64,000 nt of DNA from Cyathus striatus. Lineage: Eukaryota; Basidiomycota; Agaricomycetes; Agaricales; Nidulariaceae. Location of the stretch: the NCBI GenBank assembly GCA_025738555.1, contig JAOVFP010000005.1:1116001-1180000 (forward strand), read 5' to 3'. This document shows, piece after piece, positions 11,356-22,938 of the stretch. The stretch's first letter is position 1. Every line of letters begins with the position of its first letter. The notes under the pieces were generated by a model, which searched no databases, was not told the DNA's origin, and worked only from the letters and a program-made list of their open reading frames with translations. Made by a program: the position numbers and the translations under genes.

Positions 11356-14300
11356 ATGACAGATGTTCCAAAGACATTTGGAGCGCTTTTAGCTGGAGGC
11401 ATTGTTTCTGCTATGTCACTACTATATTTATCCCATTTCGTTGCATCGTTAATATTATTTGTAGATTCTCCGGTGCTGCGATTGTACAGACATTTGCCTA
11501 CTTCAAGTTTTACCAAAGGGATTATGTAGCGCTGAAGATGCTGGTATGTTATTTCCCCTGCCTTGGTTATCAAACACTAACACAGTAGTTTAGGTTTCGC
11601 TGTTTGGTACGATATCTTGCTCATTTGCTTTCATAAGTGTTGGGATATTGAACCCTTTCAGGCTCATGGACATTTGCCACATCATTTTCGTCACCTGTTC
11701 CGTTTGGTTCTACGTCATCGATAACTTTGGAAAGCCAGAAATGATCGACTACATTCCCTGGTGAGTAGATATGTCTTCAGCTCCTTATGTTTATTTAACT
11801 GTGAGCAGGAGCCTCGCAGTAAGGTATCCTTGGCTTTTCAAGATTCCCTCTAACAATGCATGTATGGAACTCAGCTGACGATGGGGTTCACGGCTATTCT
11901 CATATTCCTTGTACACATGTGAGTAAATATGTTAAGTATCACGTATATGAATCTAACAAGCTTCAAGTTTCTTTGTCTATAGAATACATAAGCGTACGTA
12001 CCGCCTTCCTCCTTGGATACTTTACCTCATCTTTAGACCTACTATAGTCAGCAATGACGACTACAGGGTGTCTGTGCCATTGGTAAGACACGGGCACCAA
12101 GAAAATTCCGTGCACGCTCAATTATGAGCGTGAGTTGAGCGTGCACGTTCAGGGTCTGAGCGTGATAATGGCGACCCTGAGCGTGAAGTATTGTATCTTG
12201 AGCGTGAAGAAATCCTACGTGAGCGTGAAGATAATATCTTATAAATTGATGTAGTTCTGTACTGTACTGTATTAAAAATGTGCAAATATAACTATCCACG
12301 CTCACATTAATAATCGGTTTGAGTGTCTGTGAGCGTGAATGGTAATACCTATCACGCTCATGCTCAAACTCGATTAAATTGAGCGTGAGCGTGAATAATG
12401 CATACGTATTTTACATTCACACTCACTCTACATTAAATATAGTCGCTGTGAGCATGAATATATATGTACTAATCTGTATTCACGCTCACGCTCGATTTAA
12501 TTAAGTTTGAGCGTGAGCGTGATAGGTAATATCTATCACACTCATGTAATACATCCTTTTAAATTGAGCATGAACATGCATAAATGTCGTATTCACGTTC
12601 ACGTTCACTTCGCGCTCACAGTCAGGGTGGTTTTGGTTTCCTGTTATTTAAGCATAAGCTTGCATATCGATATGATATTCACGCTGCACTTAATTTAAAC
12701 AAGGTTGAGTGTGAGCGTGGTATGTGTTTACCTTCACGCTCACATGCATTTCTTCCTTCACACTCACGCATATTTACCATCACTTGTGCGTGAGTGTGAA
12801 CATAAACCAATTTTATATTCAAGTTACTAAGTAGTTGATTTTAAGTAAGTGTGATAGGTATTTACTTTCATGCTCAGTCATATTTTCAGTGACTTGAGCA
12901 TGAGCGTGAATTAAATACAATTAGACTTAGTATGTATACACGCTCATAGTATATCTCTATATTTCGATCCATGCCCACATTTATTGTGGTTTTAAACTAT
13001 AATTTGAGTGTAAGCATGAGAATCCTATTCATGCTCACGCATATTTACCGTAAATATGTACATGAGTGTTATATTCACAATCATGCTCTACTTAATCAAA
13101 TTTAGGCATGAGTGTGATAGGAATTTCTATTCACGCTCATTCTTATTTCATTTTATTTGAGCGTGAATATATGTTTCAAGTTCACGTTCATTCATATCTC
13201 CTTTCACGTGAGCGTGAGCATGATGGTTATTATTATTCATGCTCATACTGACTTCCTATAACTTGAGAGTAACTCTGTGAGTATGAATATTCAAGTTGCT
13301 CATTAAATTGGGGCAGGCAGAAAATTCCGTGCACACTCAGGGTCTGTGTGTGGAAATTTGACCCTGTGCGTGAATAATATATATGTGAGTGTGAAGCAAT
13401 ATATAAGTAAGAAGCAATAGGTTGTCATTAATATAATATTATCCTAAGGACATGATACAGTGGGTGTATCTTAAAAAGAATTAAATATCATATAGTAATG
13501 TTCTCTTCCAAGCTAAGTGAGTTGAGCATGAGCGTAATAGACACTCCTATTCACACTCACGCATATTTACCATGAATTGTGCGTGAGTGTCATATTCACA
13601 GTCACACTCGATTTAATTGAGTTTGAGCATTATAACACTCTGCATATTTGCATAGTATAACTTGTGCGTGAGCGTTGTACTCACGCTCACGCTCGATTTA
13701 CTTGAGCATGAGCGTGATAGATATCCCTATTCACGCTCATGCATATTCCCAGTAACTTGAATAAACTTGAATATGAGCTATATATTTTACTCTCGATTTA
13801 GACGAGTTTGGTAAGCACCGGCAGGAGTGTTGAGTGTGGATATTCTATATGTAAGTGTAAATATAAGGGCTATAACAGACAACTTGTATGTTAATGACTT
13901 GGTATACTATGGCATGTATATAAATAGTATATTAAATTTGCCTTTGACTTATGTACTGAATAACGGAATGAGATAGAGTTCATACTTAATTAATAGTGAG
14001 TATAAACATGAGCGTGATATACACTGTATGACCACATATCCTTTAAATTGAGACGAGCGCGGATATGTACCCCTGCCACACTCACTCTCAAGTTATAGGA
14101 AAGCCTACCGTGACGCATGAGCCTGAGTAGATATATTTATCACACTCACGCTCATAATCTATTATCGAGAGTGAGCCACAAATTATGTGAATGTACTTTT
14201 ATATTCACGCTCACTCTGAATTTAACCGAGTTTGAGCTTTAGCATAAAGTGAATAAACATTTGCTATTCACGGCCATATTAAACTGCACCCTTGTCTATT

Positions 14301-15363
14301 ATACTTAGTAGTACTTACTATTCTTCCTATGTGTAAGTGAAGTAAAAATACAAATATGACATTTATCCTTATAAAATAAATACTCATACCATGAGCGTGA
14401 AGTAGAGACCATGAGCGTGAGTTGATGGACCTTGAGCGTGAAAATTCAGACCCTGTGCGTGAAATGTCGACCCTGAACGTGAATTCTCGACCCTGTGCGT
14501 GAAACAAAATCTTGTGCGTGATGTGAGCGCTTGAGCGTGCACGCTCACACCTTGAGCGTGAAAAATGAGCGTGCACGTTCCAACTTGAGCGTGAAATGTA
14601 ATTTTTTTCTTCGACATCTTGATGCTTATCCTGCTTTAAATCTTTACTTACGGTGACGATACAACTACAATAGTACTATACCAGTATATATATATATTAT
14701 TTACATTTAATTTGACTGATAAATAGGCATTTACAAGTATATTAAATATCTTGAGCGTGAAATTTCGGCTTTGAGCGTGGCACGCTCAGTCACGCTCACT
14801 TTTGTGCGTGCACGGTAAAAACTAGGTGCCCGATGAATTTTGTAGCCTTAATAGCATGCTCGAATCTCTTATGCTTTATGCGTTTGAGAGTGGATCGTTG
14901 ACTTGGTAAGCTATTTTTCTAGTCAATAGATACATATGGTTCTCATCTCTTCTAAATGACAGTGCCACCACCCTCGCTTCATTAATCTGTGTAAGGCATA
15001 CTTTTATTAAATCGACGGTGTTTCGTTAATTATTTCCATTATATTAGTGGGTTACTATGAAACATAATCTTATCTTTTTGGGGCTTCACTTCATTATCAG
15101 CAAATGTAAGTTATTCTCTAGTACCGCATAGCTTTCAATTACCGATGTGCTATTCAGGTTATGCCAACTCGTTCTTAGCGAATCTTAACAGTCGTAAAAT
15201 CCTCAATCAGGCCAGTAGTTCACGGTTACAACCATCAAGCACCAACGACCACGTTCTTCCAGTAATGTTCCCGGAAGACTTCCGGCTCTCAAGGTCTCCT
15301 GGTGGAAGACGATTGTTTTCTGTCAGTGTAACTGTATTTTTTATCTCACTTTCCTTCCGCTGA
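11356..15363 (+). pseudogene. DUF6534 membrane protein, copy B, disrupted
   Basis: Begins MTDVPKTFGALLAGGIVSA at 11356 and follows copy A closely (SGAAIVQTFAYFKFYQRDY; SVWFYVIDNFGKPEMIDYIPW). Two lesions kill it. The small third exon (11594-11606) is 13 bases where copy A has 14 (one T lost from the GTTTTCG run), which shifts the frame. The exon coding LALAAILDVLITASLCYYL is absent, replaced by the 2.74-kb repeat island. The 3' exons (LNSRKIL... to TGA at 15361-15363) remain. Confidence 0.8.
12091..14832. mobile_element. TGAGCGTGA-motif island with terminal inverted repeats
   Basis: Ends are inverted: left CGGGCACCAAGAAAATTCCG then TGCACGC; the right end read in reverse is CGGGCACCTAGTTTTTACCG then TGCACGC. 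Almost the whole interior is made of TGAGCGTGA or its complement TCACGCTCA and close variants (GTGCGTGA, GAGTGTGA, GAGCATGA), dozens of times, separated by short AT-rich spacers. Near both ends the motif is in direct orientation, often as GACCCTGAGCGTGAA. In the middle it forms head-to-head pairs that would fold as hairpins. A second copy of the left-end sequence lies at 13311-13345. No coding frame is credible. Probably a non-autonomous DNA element dominated by transposase-binding-type repeats. No clear target duplication was found, and about 500 bp of the host gene is missing at the site. Confidence 0.7.
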
Positions 15364-18042
15364 ACTACAGATTCGTAGCGCCAGGCTAGTAACAATAAAT
15401 CATCTAATCAAAGCAAATCAGAGGCTATTCAACTTAGGGTGAACGTGGAGAAGACGACGATGTGTGAGATTGACGAAGGAGATGGGTCGGTTCATCATTC
15501 CGTGTAATTTGTAACCTCTTGTGTACCCAAACTGCCAATTTTTTGTATTTGTTTCCTTTCTTTCGTTTAATGATTCTGTATAATATATATGTAGTATCCG
15601 TTCCTCATCTCGGAGAATTCGGAGATGGTCACATGTGTGTACATGCTCGAGTCTTATTATGGTATCAATGACAACAGAGCTGGAGTTGAGCTGGAGCTAC
15701 TAGAGCGGTGTGTGACGATCTAAAGTTGAAAGGCGTGAGGATGAATTGTACTTATTTCTCTCTGCACATTTTTACTGTTCATATATGATATCACATCCTT
15801 TGGTAATTACTTTTAGTATTGAATAACTAGCAGAAATGCCTATTTAGCATGATTCGGACAAAGCTCGGAACAATTGCCTATTAAGCGTATTACGTAACCT
15901 TTTGAAGCCCAGCAAAGCTCAAGGCGAGCTCACTTGCATACATACCTCCATTTATCACTCCACCGTCGCTTCGACTGCCAGACGTTCGCCAGCTGGTTAT
16001 CTCAACCAACCTAAAGATGAAAATATCGAACGAAGTACTCAGCTTCAACTGCCCCGGGCCCAATCTGCATGGGCATCTATCCTCCTACTATAAATCAACC
16101 TATCATACCATATACGTGTCACAGTAGTGGCGATACCTTGGGAGGTGGGAGCACTGTCAATGTTGGTGGTACGTATTGGCTTTTGTGGTGCGTTGAGATT
16201 ATGATGTTGAGGTACCGGTGGTAGTGACTGTAGGTGGAACGGTGGGGAATGTGATTGCCTACCGGCTCACTGAAAACCTCAATGTATTGACCATTGTACG
16301 TTTTCCCCCTTCCTTTCTCCCTCCCAATGCCGTCCTCCCTCCCTCCTCCTCTTCCCCCTTTCCCTTCCTCGCCCTTCTTCCCTTCTACCCTCACGTTGAC
16401 GCATAAACAGAGACAAAGTAATAACTTAACTCAATGCACCCTTCCTCTACACTCGCACGACTCGCAAATTCTCCGAACATCACACGCGACTTCGATCCTC
16501 TACACACGTATTCACAGAGTTTAACGGCGTAAGTCTCTCCGCAGTCGATGCACCGTTTGGTCAAGCGACCGTTGAATTAGGAATGGGTTTCAGAGAGTCG
16601 AGGATTTTAGATTCGGTGAGTACTTTTCTCAGCGGAGGCTGAGAGGGTATTTCACAGCATAGACAAAATCGATGATTAAAGGCTCGAAGGAAGTTCGTTT
16701 TCTTTGGGGTATCTAATCTCGCACTGCCCCCCCGCGAGGAAGATCTTGGATGTATCGTTTGCTGCGCTTGACGGATGAAAAAGGAAAACCTATACACAAC
16801 GAGCTGGATTTTCGGCTTAATGCATCCGGTTCGCCCCCTCCCTCCTCCACTTCATTTCGTACCTTACATTTCATAGGCCTTCCCCCACAACTCCCCCTAA
16901 AGAAAACCCTCTCTGCAGGCCCACCTAACACCTTACAAATCCTCCCAAATTCACAGCTCGACAATACCTTCCTGACCATCCCATCATCACGCTCGCATGA
17001 TTGGTCAAGGACGGTATACAAACCCTTCAACGACAATGATCGGAATGCGAGTTGGACTGAGGAGACATTGGACAAGTGGAAAGGGAAAGGAGGGGGGTAT
17101 GGATGTGTTGGGTACGGTGCCTCATCGGTTGAGAAGAATAAGCAGCCTTGGAGGCGATGCAAGAACCGAGACAGTGCATTGAAGGCGGTACAAAAGGGGT
17201 CCACAGTGGCAAACACACTAACGTGTTTTAGATGACTATTGTTGAAATAGGCTCGTGTCCTGACATACTCTACACTTCGTGCAGAAAATGGGCGATGGGC
17301 GCTTCCTGAATCCTGATGCAATGATCGTCATGCATAGCTTTCGATGAAATATTGCTTTCTTAAATTAATGCCACTCAACATTAAACCTCAGTTGGCATGC
17401 CAGTGTTGTGGGCTGCACGTATATTCCATTGACTCGGTCGTCCTCTAAAATCACTTCTGCTAGTTGACCTCTCTTTCCAAGTTCTGTCACCTTGTAAGCC
17501 TGAGCTGAATCCAACTAAAATTAGAAATGGGCATTTTTCTGTCAATGATCACGTCGCACCGGATGCCAGGTCCTAATTCAACAAGAGGTGTGGCAACGTT
17601 TCAGTTTGGTACTGGTTTATATTGCCTACATCTCCTCTCATTGAACAGATCTCAATATATTCGAGGTCCCGCACTGGCCAAACGACTTGAAAAACTTACA
17701 AATGTTTGTAAGATGATGGGTAATGCGGCCTCGCCTTCGCTGTGCTGGCGGAGTTATATTGGGCTTGATTGCCTATCATTTAATCCACCGTATTAACACA
17801 TTATTTAAAACCTGTCTCAGTTCCAAGGTAGCACGAAGGGAGCTACGAATTTGAAAATGTGGCTTTTGTGTCTTTCCAATACCAGAGTTGGTACCTCGTG
17901 ACGAATCAACAAACCTTGAACTTGTGTAGTGCTCGATACATAAGACCATCCTACAGGGTGCCTAGTGCATAACATCGCACATCACTGACGTCGTGAACGT
18001 TAGTTTTATAGGGCCTAGTACGGAATGAATTCTTATTCATTA
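15364..18042 (+). repeat. Upstream module 2, with GMC-like relic
   Basis: Follows the DUF6534 copy B 3' flank and repeats the order seen in module 1. The plus frame 16750-17235 and the overlapping minus frame 16713-17321 are open, but the matching positions in the other modules are broken in different ways, so they are not called as genes. Confidence 0.55.
16110..16720 (+). pseudogene. GMC oxidoreductase-like relic, copy 2 (best preserved)
   Basis: The reading VGGTVGNVIAYRLTENLNV (about 16230-16286, after an acceptor-like CTGTAG) closely resembles the FAD ADP-binding motif of GMC oxidoreductases, VGGGTAGNV-A-RLTE-P-V. The frame then runs into a CT-rich tract (CCCTCCCTCCTCCTC) and no full-length enzyme can be assembled. 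Confidence 0.45.
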
Positions 18043-19320
18043 ATGCGGCGGGCTATTCTATATGACATCTTCTTGTGGCTACTCCCTCTCGTATGTTCTG
18101 TAGAGCATAACTATACCATTGATGATGGCTTTGGAGATTTGCTGACGAAGAAAATGCCCATTTACATCCCGGACCAATGGCAGAACCAGACGACATGTGG
18201 AGATTGCACGATTCAGCTTGACCTGTCTCAAGCTTTCATGGAAACATACACGGCCATAACTTACTACCCTCATATGAAAAATGCCTCTATAACCATGGAG
18301 TTCGAAGGTAGCATTGATCTTTTGTAAGTACTATTGAAGCTCACTGACATGTAGGGATTGCAATATATGTGTACTTTATTCTTACCAACAAACAGAATTC
18401 AGGCATCGACACTTATTCAGCAGCCAACTTTACTATCGACGGTCAGATAGTCGGAAACTTCAGCCACAGTCCAGATCTTTCAACATCTGAGATACTTTAT
18501 AATCAAATGGTTTTTAGCAAAACCGATCTTCCAAATGGCACACATCAGCTGGTAGTATCTACTACTCTTACTGACATGAATGCTTGGGTTAATTTTGACT
18601 ATGCTATATACACGTATGTAGAATTTTTTTTTCACTGAAATTTTGTCTCTCATTTTTTTTCACAGGCAAGTTACAGACAATAGTGTCCCCACGGGTGTCT
18701 ATTCCAGTGTCTCTTCATTTGCTTCTACGTCAGATACCCCTGTATCTGGCTCCGGGTCTGGAATAGCCGATTCTCAAAACTCCGGCCCCTCCAAGTCCAG
18801 ACATAAAACAGCTGCTATCATTGGAGCAACAATTGGAGGGGTCATACTTGTTGGTGCAGCTACTGCCCTCGTTGTCTGGCGAAGACTTGGTAAACAAAAA
18901 ATTAATATTGGTGTACTTACCAGTTCTAGATTTCCATGGGGAAAAGCACCAACTAGAGTGCAATCGCCGTTTCTTGAACTTGCTGCTTCCACAGATTACA
19001 ATCACCGCCATACATCACGCAAGATCGTTGGTATACCTGACGAAGCACGTCATTTATTTTCCAGATCGGAAACCATTTTGAATGATCTTACTATTCTGGA
19101 ACACGCCATTCAAGTTTTTCATAATTATTTCAAGCGGATCGTCCGTAGTGGTACAATGGAGTCCAGGCCGCGGCATGCTAGCGTCCACAAGGCCCGACTA
19201 AGGGCTAATGCTTCGACAGATGACAATGACAGGATCTCTAGGGCGAGAGAACAGATGCAGGCGATGCAAGCTCAGATCGATCTCTTACAGCGGCAGCAGC
19301 AAAATACTAGAGTGGGATAA
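18043..19320 (+). CDS. Type I membrane protein, tandem copy 2
   Basis: Three exons, 18043-18307, 18355-18613 and 18666-19320, join in frame to 392 codons plus stop. The start MRRAILYDIF matches the start in the other copies; an in-frame ATG also lies at 18025. Order: signal peptide (about residues 1-20, ending LLPLVCS), N-glycosylatable beta-rich ectodomain (NYTIDDGFGD...; IAIYVYFILTNKQ spans the first junction), Ser/Thr/Gly linker, one TM helix (AAIIGATIGGVILVGAATAL, then basic WRRLGK), and a cytosolic tail ending in a heptad-like REQMQAMQAQIDLLQRQQQ. This architecture is common in Agaricomycetes and its function is unknown; a cell-surface role is inferred. The first intron has a weak GTAGCA donor. 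Confidence 0.85.
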
Positions 19321-19660
19321 TCGTTAAATGATCCTGCACCAGGCTATTCCCTGCTGAGATTTCAGCCGGCACTTGATGGATATGGAAGCAAGTTCTTATT
19401 TACACTTAAACCAAACACTCATAACATTCCCTGTGATAATTTCTATTCGATTCTCATGATCTGTCAGTATGCACCCATCGAGCCATCTGTGCTGGTGTGT
19501 TTAGGCGAGGTCTAACCTCTTGTTTTATATGGAAAGTCTAACGACCGCGTTCAAACAAATTAAATATAATTGAGCTCCGGTGTCCGGCACCACGGCTTCT
19601 CGGTTAGATATTATAATATCAGTTTCAGAATTTCACTTAAGCAAGACTGAGTGCTTACTA
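19321..19660. other. 3' flank of copy 2
   Basis: Nearly the same as the 3' flank of copy 5 (50791-51000), up to GAGGTCTAACCTCTTGTTTTA at about 19525, after which the two diverge. No gene seen. Confidence 0.6.
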
Positions 19661-20983
19661 ACTGAAGCATGGTCGTCCGGTAACTATGTGTTCTTAAGTA
19701 ATTATTTAATTCGTTACAGTAACATAGAATAATATGTCTATATGAGCTCGGATGCAAGTATCTGTGTACTAGATGAACCGATGATGTAAGCGATACTACG
19801 CGGCGCTCATATTAAGTAAACCGAATTTCAGCCATTCTGCCGTTAAATCCAATTTTATTCAAGTGTAACGTTAAGCATTACTGAACTTTTGTTTAAGCTC
19901 TTCTTTTATCATTCTATGCTACTGTTATATATTTTGCACTGAATAGGAAAGGGTCGTTGAGACGTCTTGGAGATGCTATCTCTTGGTTATCTCCAGTATA
20001 AAATACACTCATCCAAGCTGTAAGAAGATCATTAGAGTTACGGAGCATAAATCACAGCAGAGAAAATGTTTTAATGGCAAAAGGAATGAAGTTGGATATA
20101 AGTCAAACAACATGCCGTGCGCGATGCTTGTAGAAGCGTGGGAATTAAAATGGGATATTTCCGAAGCCTCATAAAGTCGTCGAAACGGTCATTATAAAAG
20201 ATATATCCGTGGTGGTAGGATATATCAATGTGTAAAATATAGCGGCATATTCATTCGTAGACAAGACAAATTTTTATAGGGAGTTATTTTACAGGGCTTT
20301 GCATTAGAAGCTGCTGTGCTGATTTCTCTGAATTTGTTTGATGTATTTTCTATAAACACACAATGAGGGTGTCATGCTATTCAATCACCCAATACTGACA
20401 AGATATTGTTGAAGTCATCCAGTACTACTGTGAAGAACCCCTAGGGTATGTAATCAAACTACAGGGTACATAAGTACGCTTACTTACAAAAAGTCACTTT
20501 TATCATTGAATACAACGCGTGAGGTGTACAGACTATGGTACGGCTATTATATAAGTAATGTACATCATGATTTCGAGAGTCCACTACTTCTAGAGTCAGA
20601 GTGGAGTAAGCAAATGATAATTAGTAGGCAGTGAAGCGTATAGCACTGTTGTACAGTGTACAGCATTTGTAAATACTGTACATGTCAGGATTATGGAGTA
20701 AGAAAGCAAGATAGACATAGTACGTATGAAATAATTACCTGGTCGTCAATCATATATGTATGTAAAAGGTGACTTACTGAAGTGAATCTGTAGTCGGATC
20801 GGGTGCGTGGGCTCACTTAATATGAGCGCTACATAGTATCGCTTATATTGTCTGCCAATGGCTCATCTAGTCTACGTTGCACAAATACTTATGTTGGAGC
20901 TCATAGAGGCATATTATCCTATTTTAACGAACTAAATAATTACATGAGCACACATTGTAGTTACCGGACGACCATGCTTCAGT
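19661..20983. mobile_element. TA-flanked TIR element, 1.32 kb
   Basis: Arms of about 180 bp: the left begins ACTGAAGCATGGTCGTCCGG at 19661 and the right is its reverse complement, ending at 20983. Flanking TA lies at 19659-19660 and 20984-20985. The roughly 970-bp interior has no transposase; the longest frame (19983-20174) is unremarkable. Non-autonomous Tc1/mariner-type element by structure. Confidence 0.8.
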
Positions 20984-20985
20984 TA

Positions 20986-22136
20986 CAGCTGTTTGCTGAA
21001 TGATGTAGCATCCAGGTTGACAGCACACATAGCTGAATTGATCGGCCTAGCGCTGCCGAGTCTCTAGCCAACTAACCGGTTCCGCCTCCAGCTCCTCGTC
21101 CACTCCACCACTCCACCTGCTTAGCGCTAAGTAGCTCTGTCTTCATACCCACTACATACTGCCTTCATGCTGGAATCCGACACTTCAGCTCTCGCGATAT
21201 CAAGAACATAGTTGTCCGAATGCATTTATGTGGATGAAAACCACATGAAAAAGCTATTCTGTGCATCGCAAGGGTGGATGGGCTTTGAATGGTCAGAGAG
21301 CTTCGAACCACGATTTTTCGTGCATGGACAGTGGTACATCGTCTGTATACTTGTCCGTTATGACCTGAGAAACTTACATTCCTATAGGAATTCAATGCTA
21401 TGCACTCTTTTCTTCGATTCCGTTTGAATATCTCGACGTTTTCAAATCCTCGGTCACTTTATCAAATGCCTACTGGAACAAACGAGTCATTTTCTACTGC
21501 ACAACTCAGTAGTTATCATGAATAACATGCAATCCATAAGTCTACAGGCCAGCGTGTTATGGTGTTCATGATAGAAGGTGCGTCTGTAGGCTATCGTAAA
21601 TACGACTTAAGCCTTCCTAACACTTGATTTGCAGTGGAATACGACCTGATCTTGTGTACTCGCCAGATCTCTATCCAATTGAAGAGGGATTTTCTTGCAT
21701 CAGAGCTTCCCTTCGCTTCAATCGCGGACTGTGTTCTCAGCGATCTTACAGGGGAGCATACTGTGAATCCGTATGCGGTGATATGTGACGTTATATTTAA
21801 GGTAACATCTGTGAAAGCGGAAGGGTGGTTTAGGCACTGCGGGCTACATGTTAAGAGGGAAATCACGTATTCAGTTAACAATTAGCTACTACTTAATATC
21901 TTCTCTCTGCTTACGAATTCGTCAATGAGACGTTAGTAAATTCCACAGAACGCGTACAGTTTACTTGGTGATGGGCTTAGAATAAAAGTGGCGCTGGGGA
22001 ACCACAGGCGTCATATGTATGCTTCTTGAGGAATAGTCACTGGTACAGCCATGTCCCTGGGCCCGGATGAATGAGCCGATCAACTCAGCCTATGTGTGCT
22101 GTCAACCTGGATGCTACATCATTCAGCAAACAGCTG
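20986..22136. mobile_element. Second TA-flanked TIR element, adjoining the first
   Basis: Arms of about 65 bp: CAGCTGTTTGCTGAATGATG at 20986 and its reverse complement ending at 22136, with TA at 20984-20985 and 22137-22138. The left TA is also the right TA of the preceding element. The interior holds an 83-codon frame (21634-21885) that I do not recognise and no transposase. Confidence 0.8.
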
Positions 22137-22138
22137 TA

Positions 22139-22930
22139 ATAAGTATGGAAAGCCGGACAACCACGCTCGCTTATGTCGAAGTAATTGAGCTACGACCTTC
22201 GGCTCTACGGCAGCGCGCTTAGATATTCGCTTAGGCGCTTGCTGTTCGGCAAGCTTTCGGTTAATGACTTAATCCGAAAGCGGGGTCATTATCATATGTT
22301 TCTAATTCCGTCATCGTCGTAGAACTACAAGTCATTAAATGCCTAAGTCAATAAACATTGACAATGACCATAGCCCTTGACGAGTGTGGCCTCATTGATA
22401 ATTGTTGGCACTGAACCTACGCCTCGAGGTTGAGCCTGACCCTTTATTAATTTATTACTTATCTCGATATGCTTTTGTTCCATATAAGCATACTAACCTT
22501 TATGTATTCATTGGAATAAGCCAACGTTACACTTCTCTATGAACCACAACATTGGTGGGTGGATTGAGAACTCTCGAGCGATCACTTATCCTATCAGCTG
22601 ACTGATCACAATTTTCATTTTCCTTTGTCAGACCAGGGTCTATCCTGAGTAATATCCTCGTGCTACATTTATTCGCAGCTGATGATGATTCAACTTGAAG
22701 AGTTTAAACCATGGCTATAAAGACGGTTTTTCTGCTAAGACCTATCCAAGACCCATCTTAAGACCATAGTGACCCTACCTACGGCGGTAACTAATTTCCG
22801 TATTTGTATGTTGTGGTTTTGGTTTTTATTTTGAGGATAAATGCCTAGCACGACTCGGACAATACTCGGAATGATTGCTGATTAAGTGTATTACGTAACT
22901 CATATTCGTCGGTTTCAACTTTCAACAACC
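22139..22930. other. Intergenic with dispersed repeat
   Basis: No gene recognised. Bases about 22725-22815 (GACCTATCCAAGACCCATCT and following) recur at 51160-51232. The stretch near 22840-22900 resembles the AGCACGATTCGGACAAAGCT region of the upstream modules, so module 3 begins here and is interrupted by the hAT insertion. Confidence 0.5.
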
Positions 22931-22938
22931 CCTTGCTC

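Larger units (their letters stand above)
10313..15900 (+). repeat. Segmental duplication, copy B (DUF6534 unit)
   Basis: Second copy of 4075-7700. It is lengthened by the 2.74-kb TGAGCGTGA island (12091-14832), which sits where copy A has 6151-6655. The similarity resumes at TTTTGTAGCCTTAATAGCAT (14839) and continues through the 3' flank. Confidence 0.8.

Noticed and set aside
12090..14840. CRISPR array
   Set aside because: The repeated motif is short, in both orientations, with irregular spacing; ends are inverted repeats and the genome is eukaryotic.
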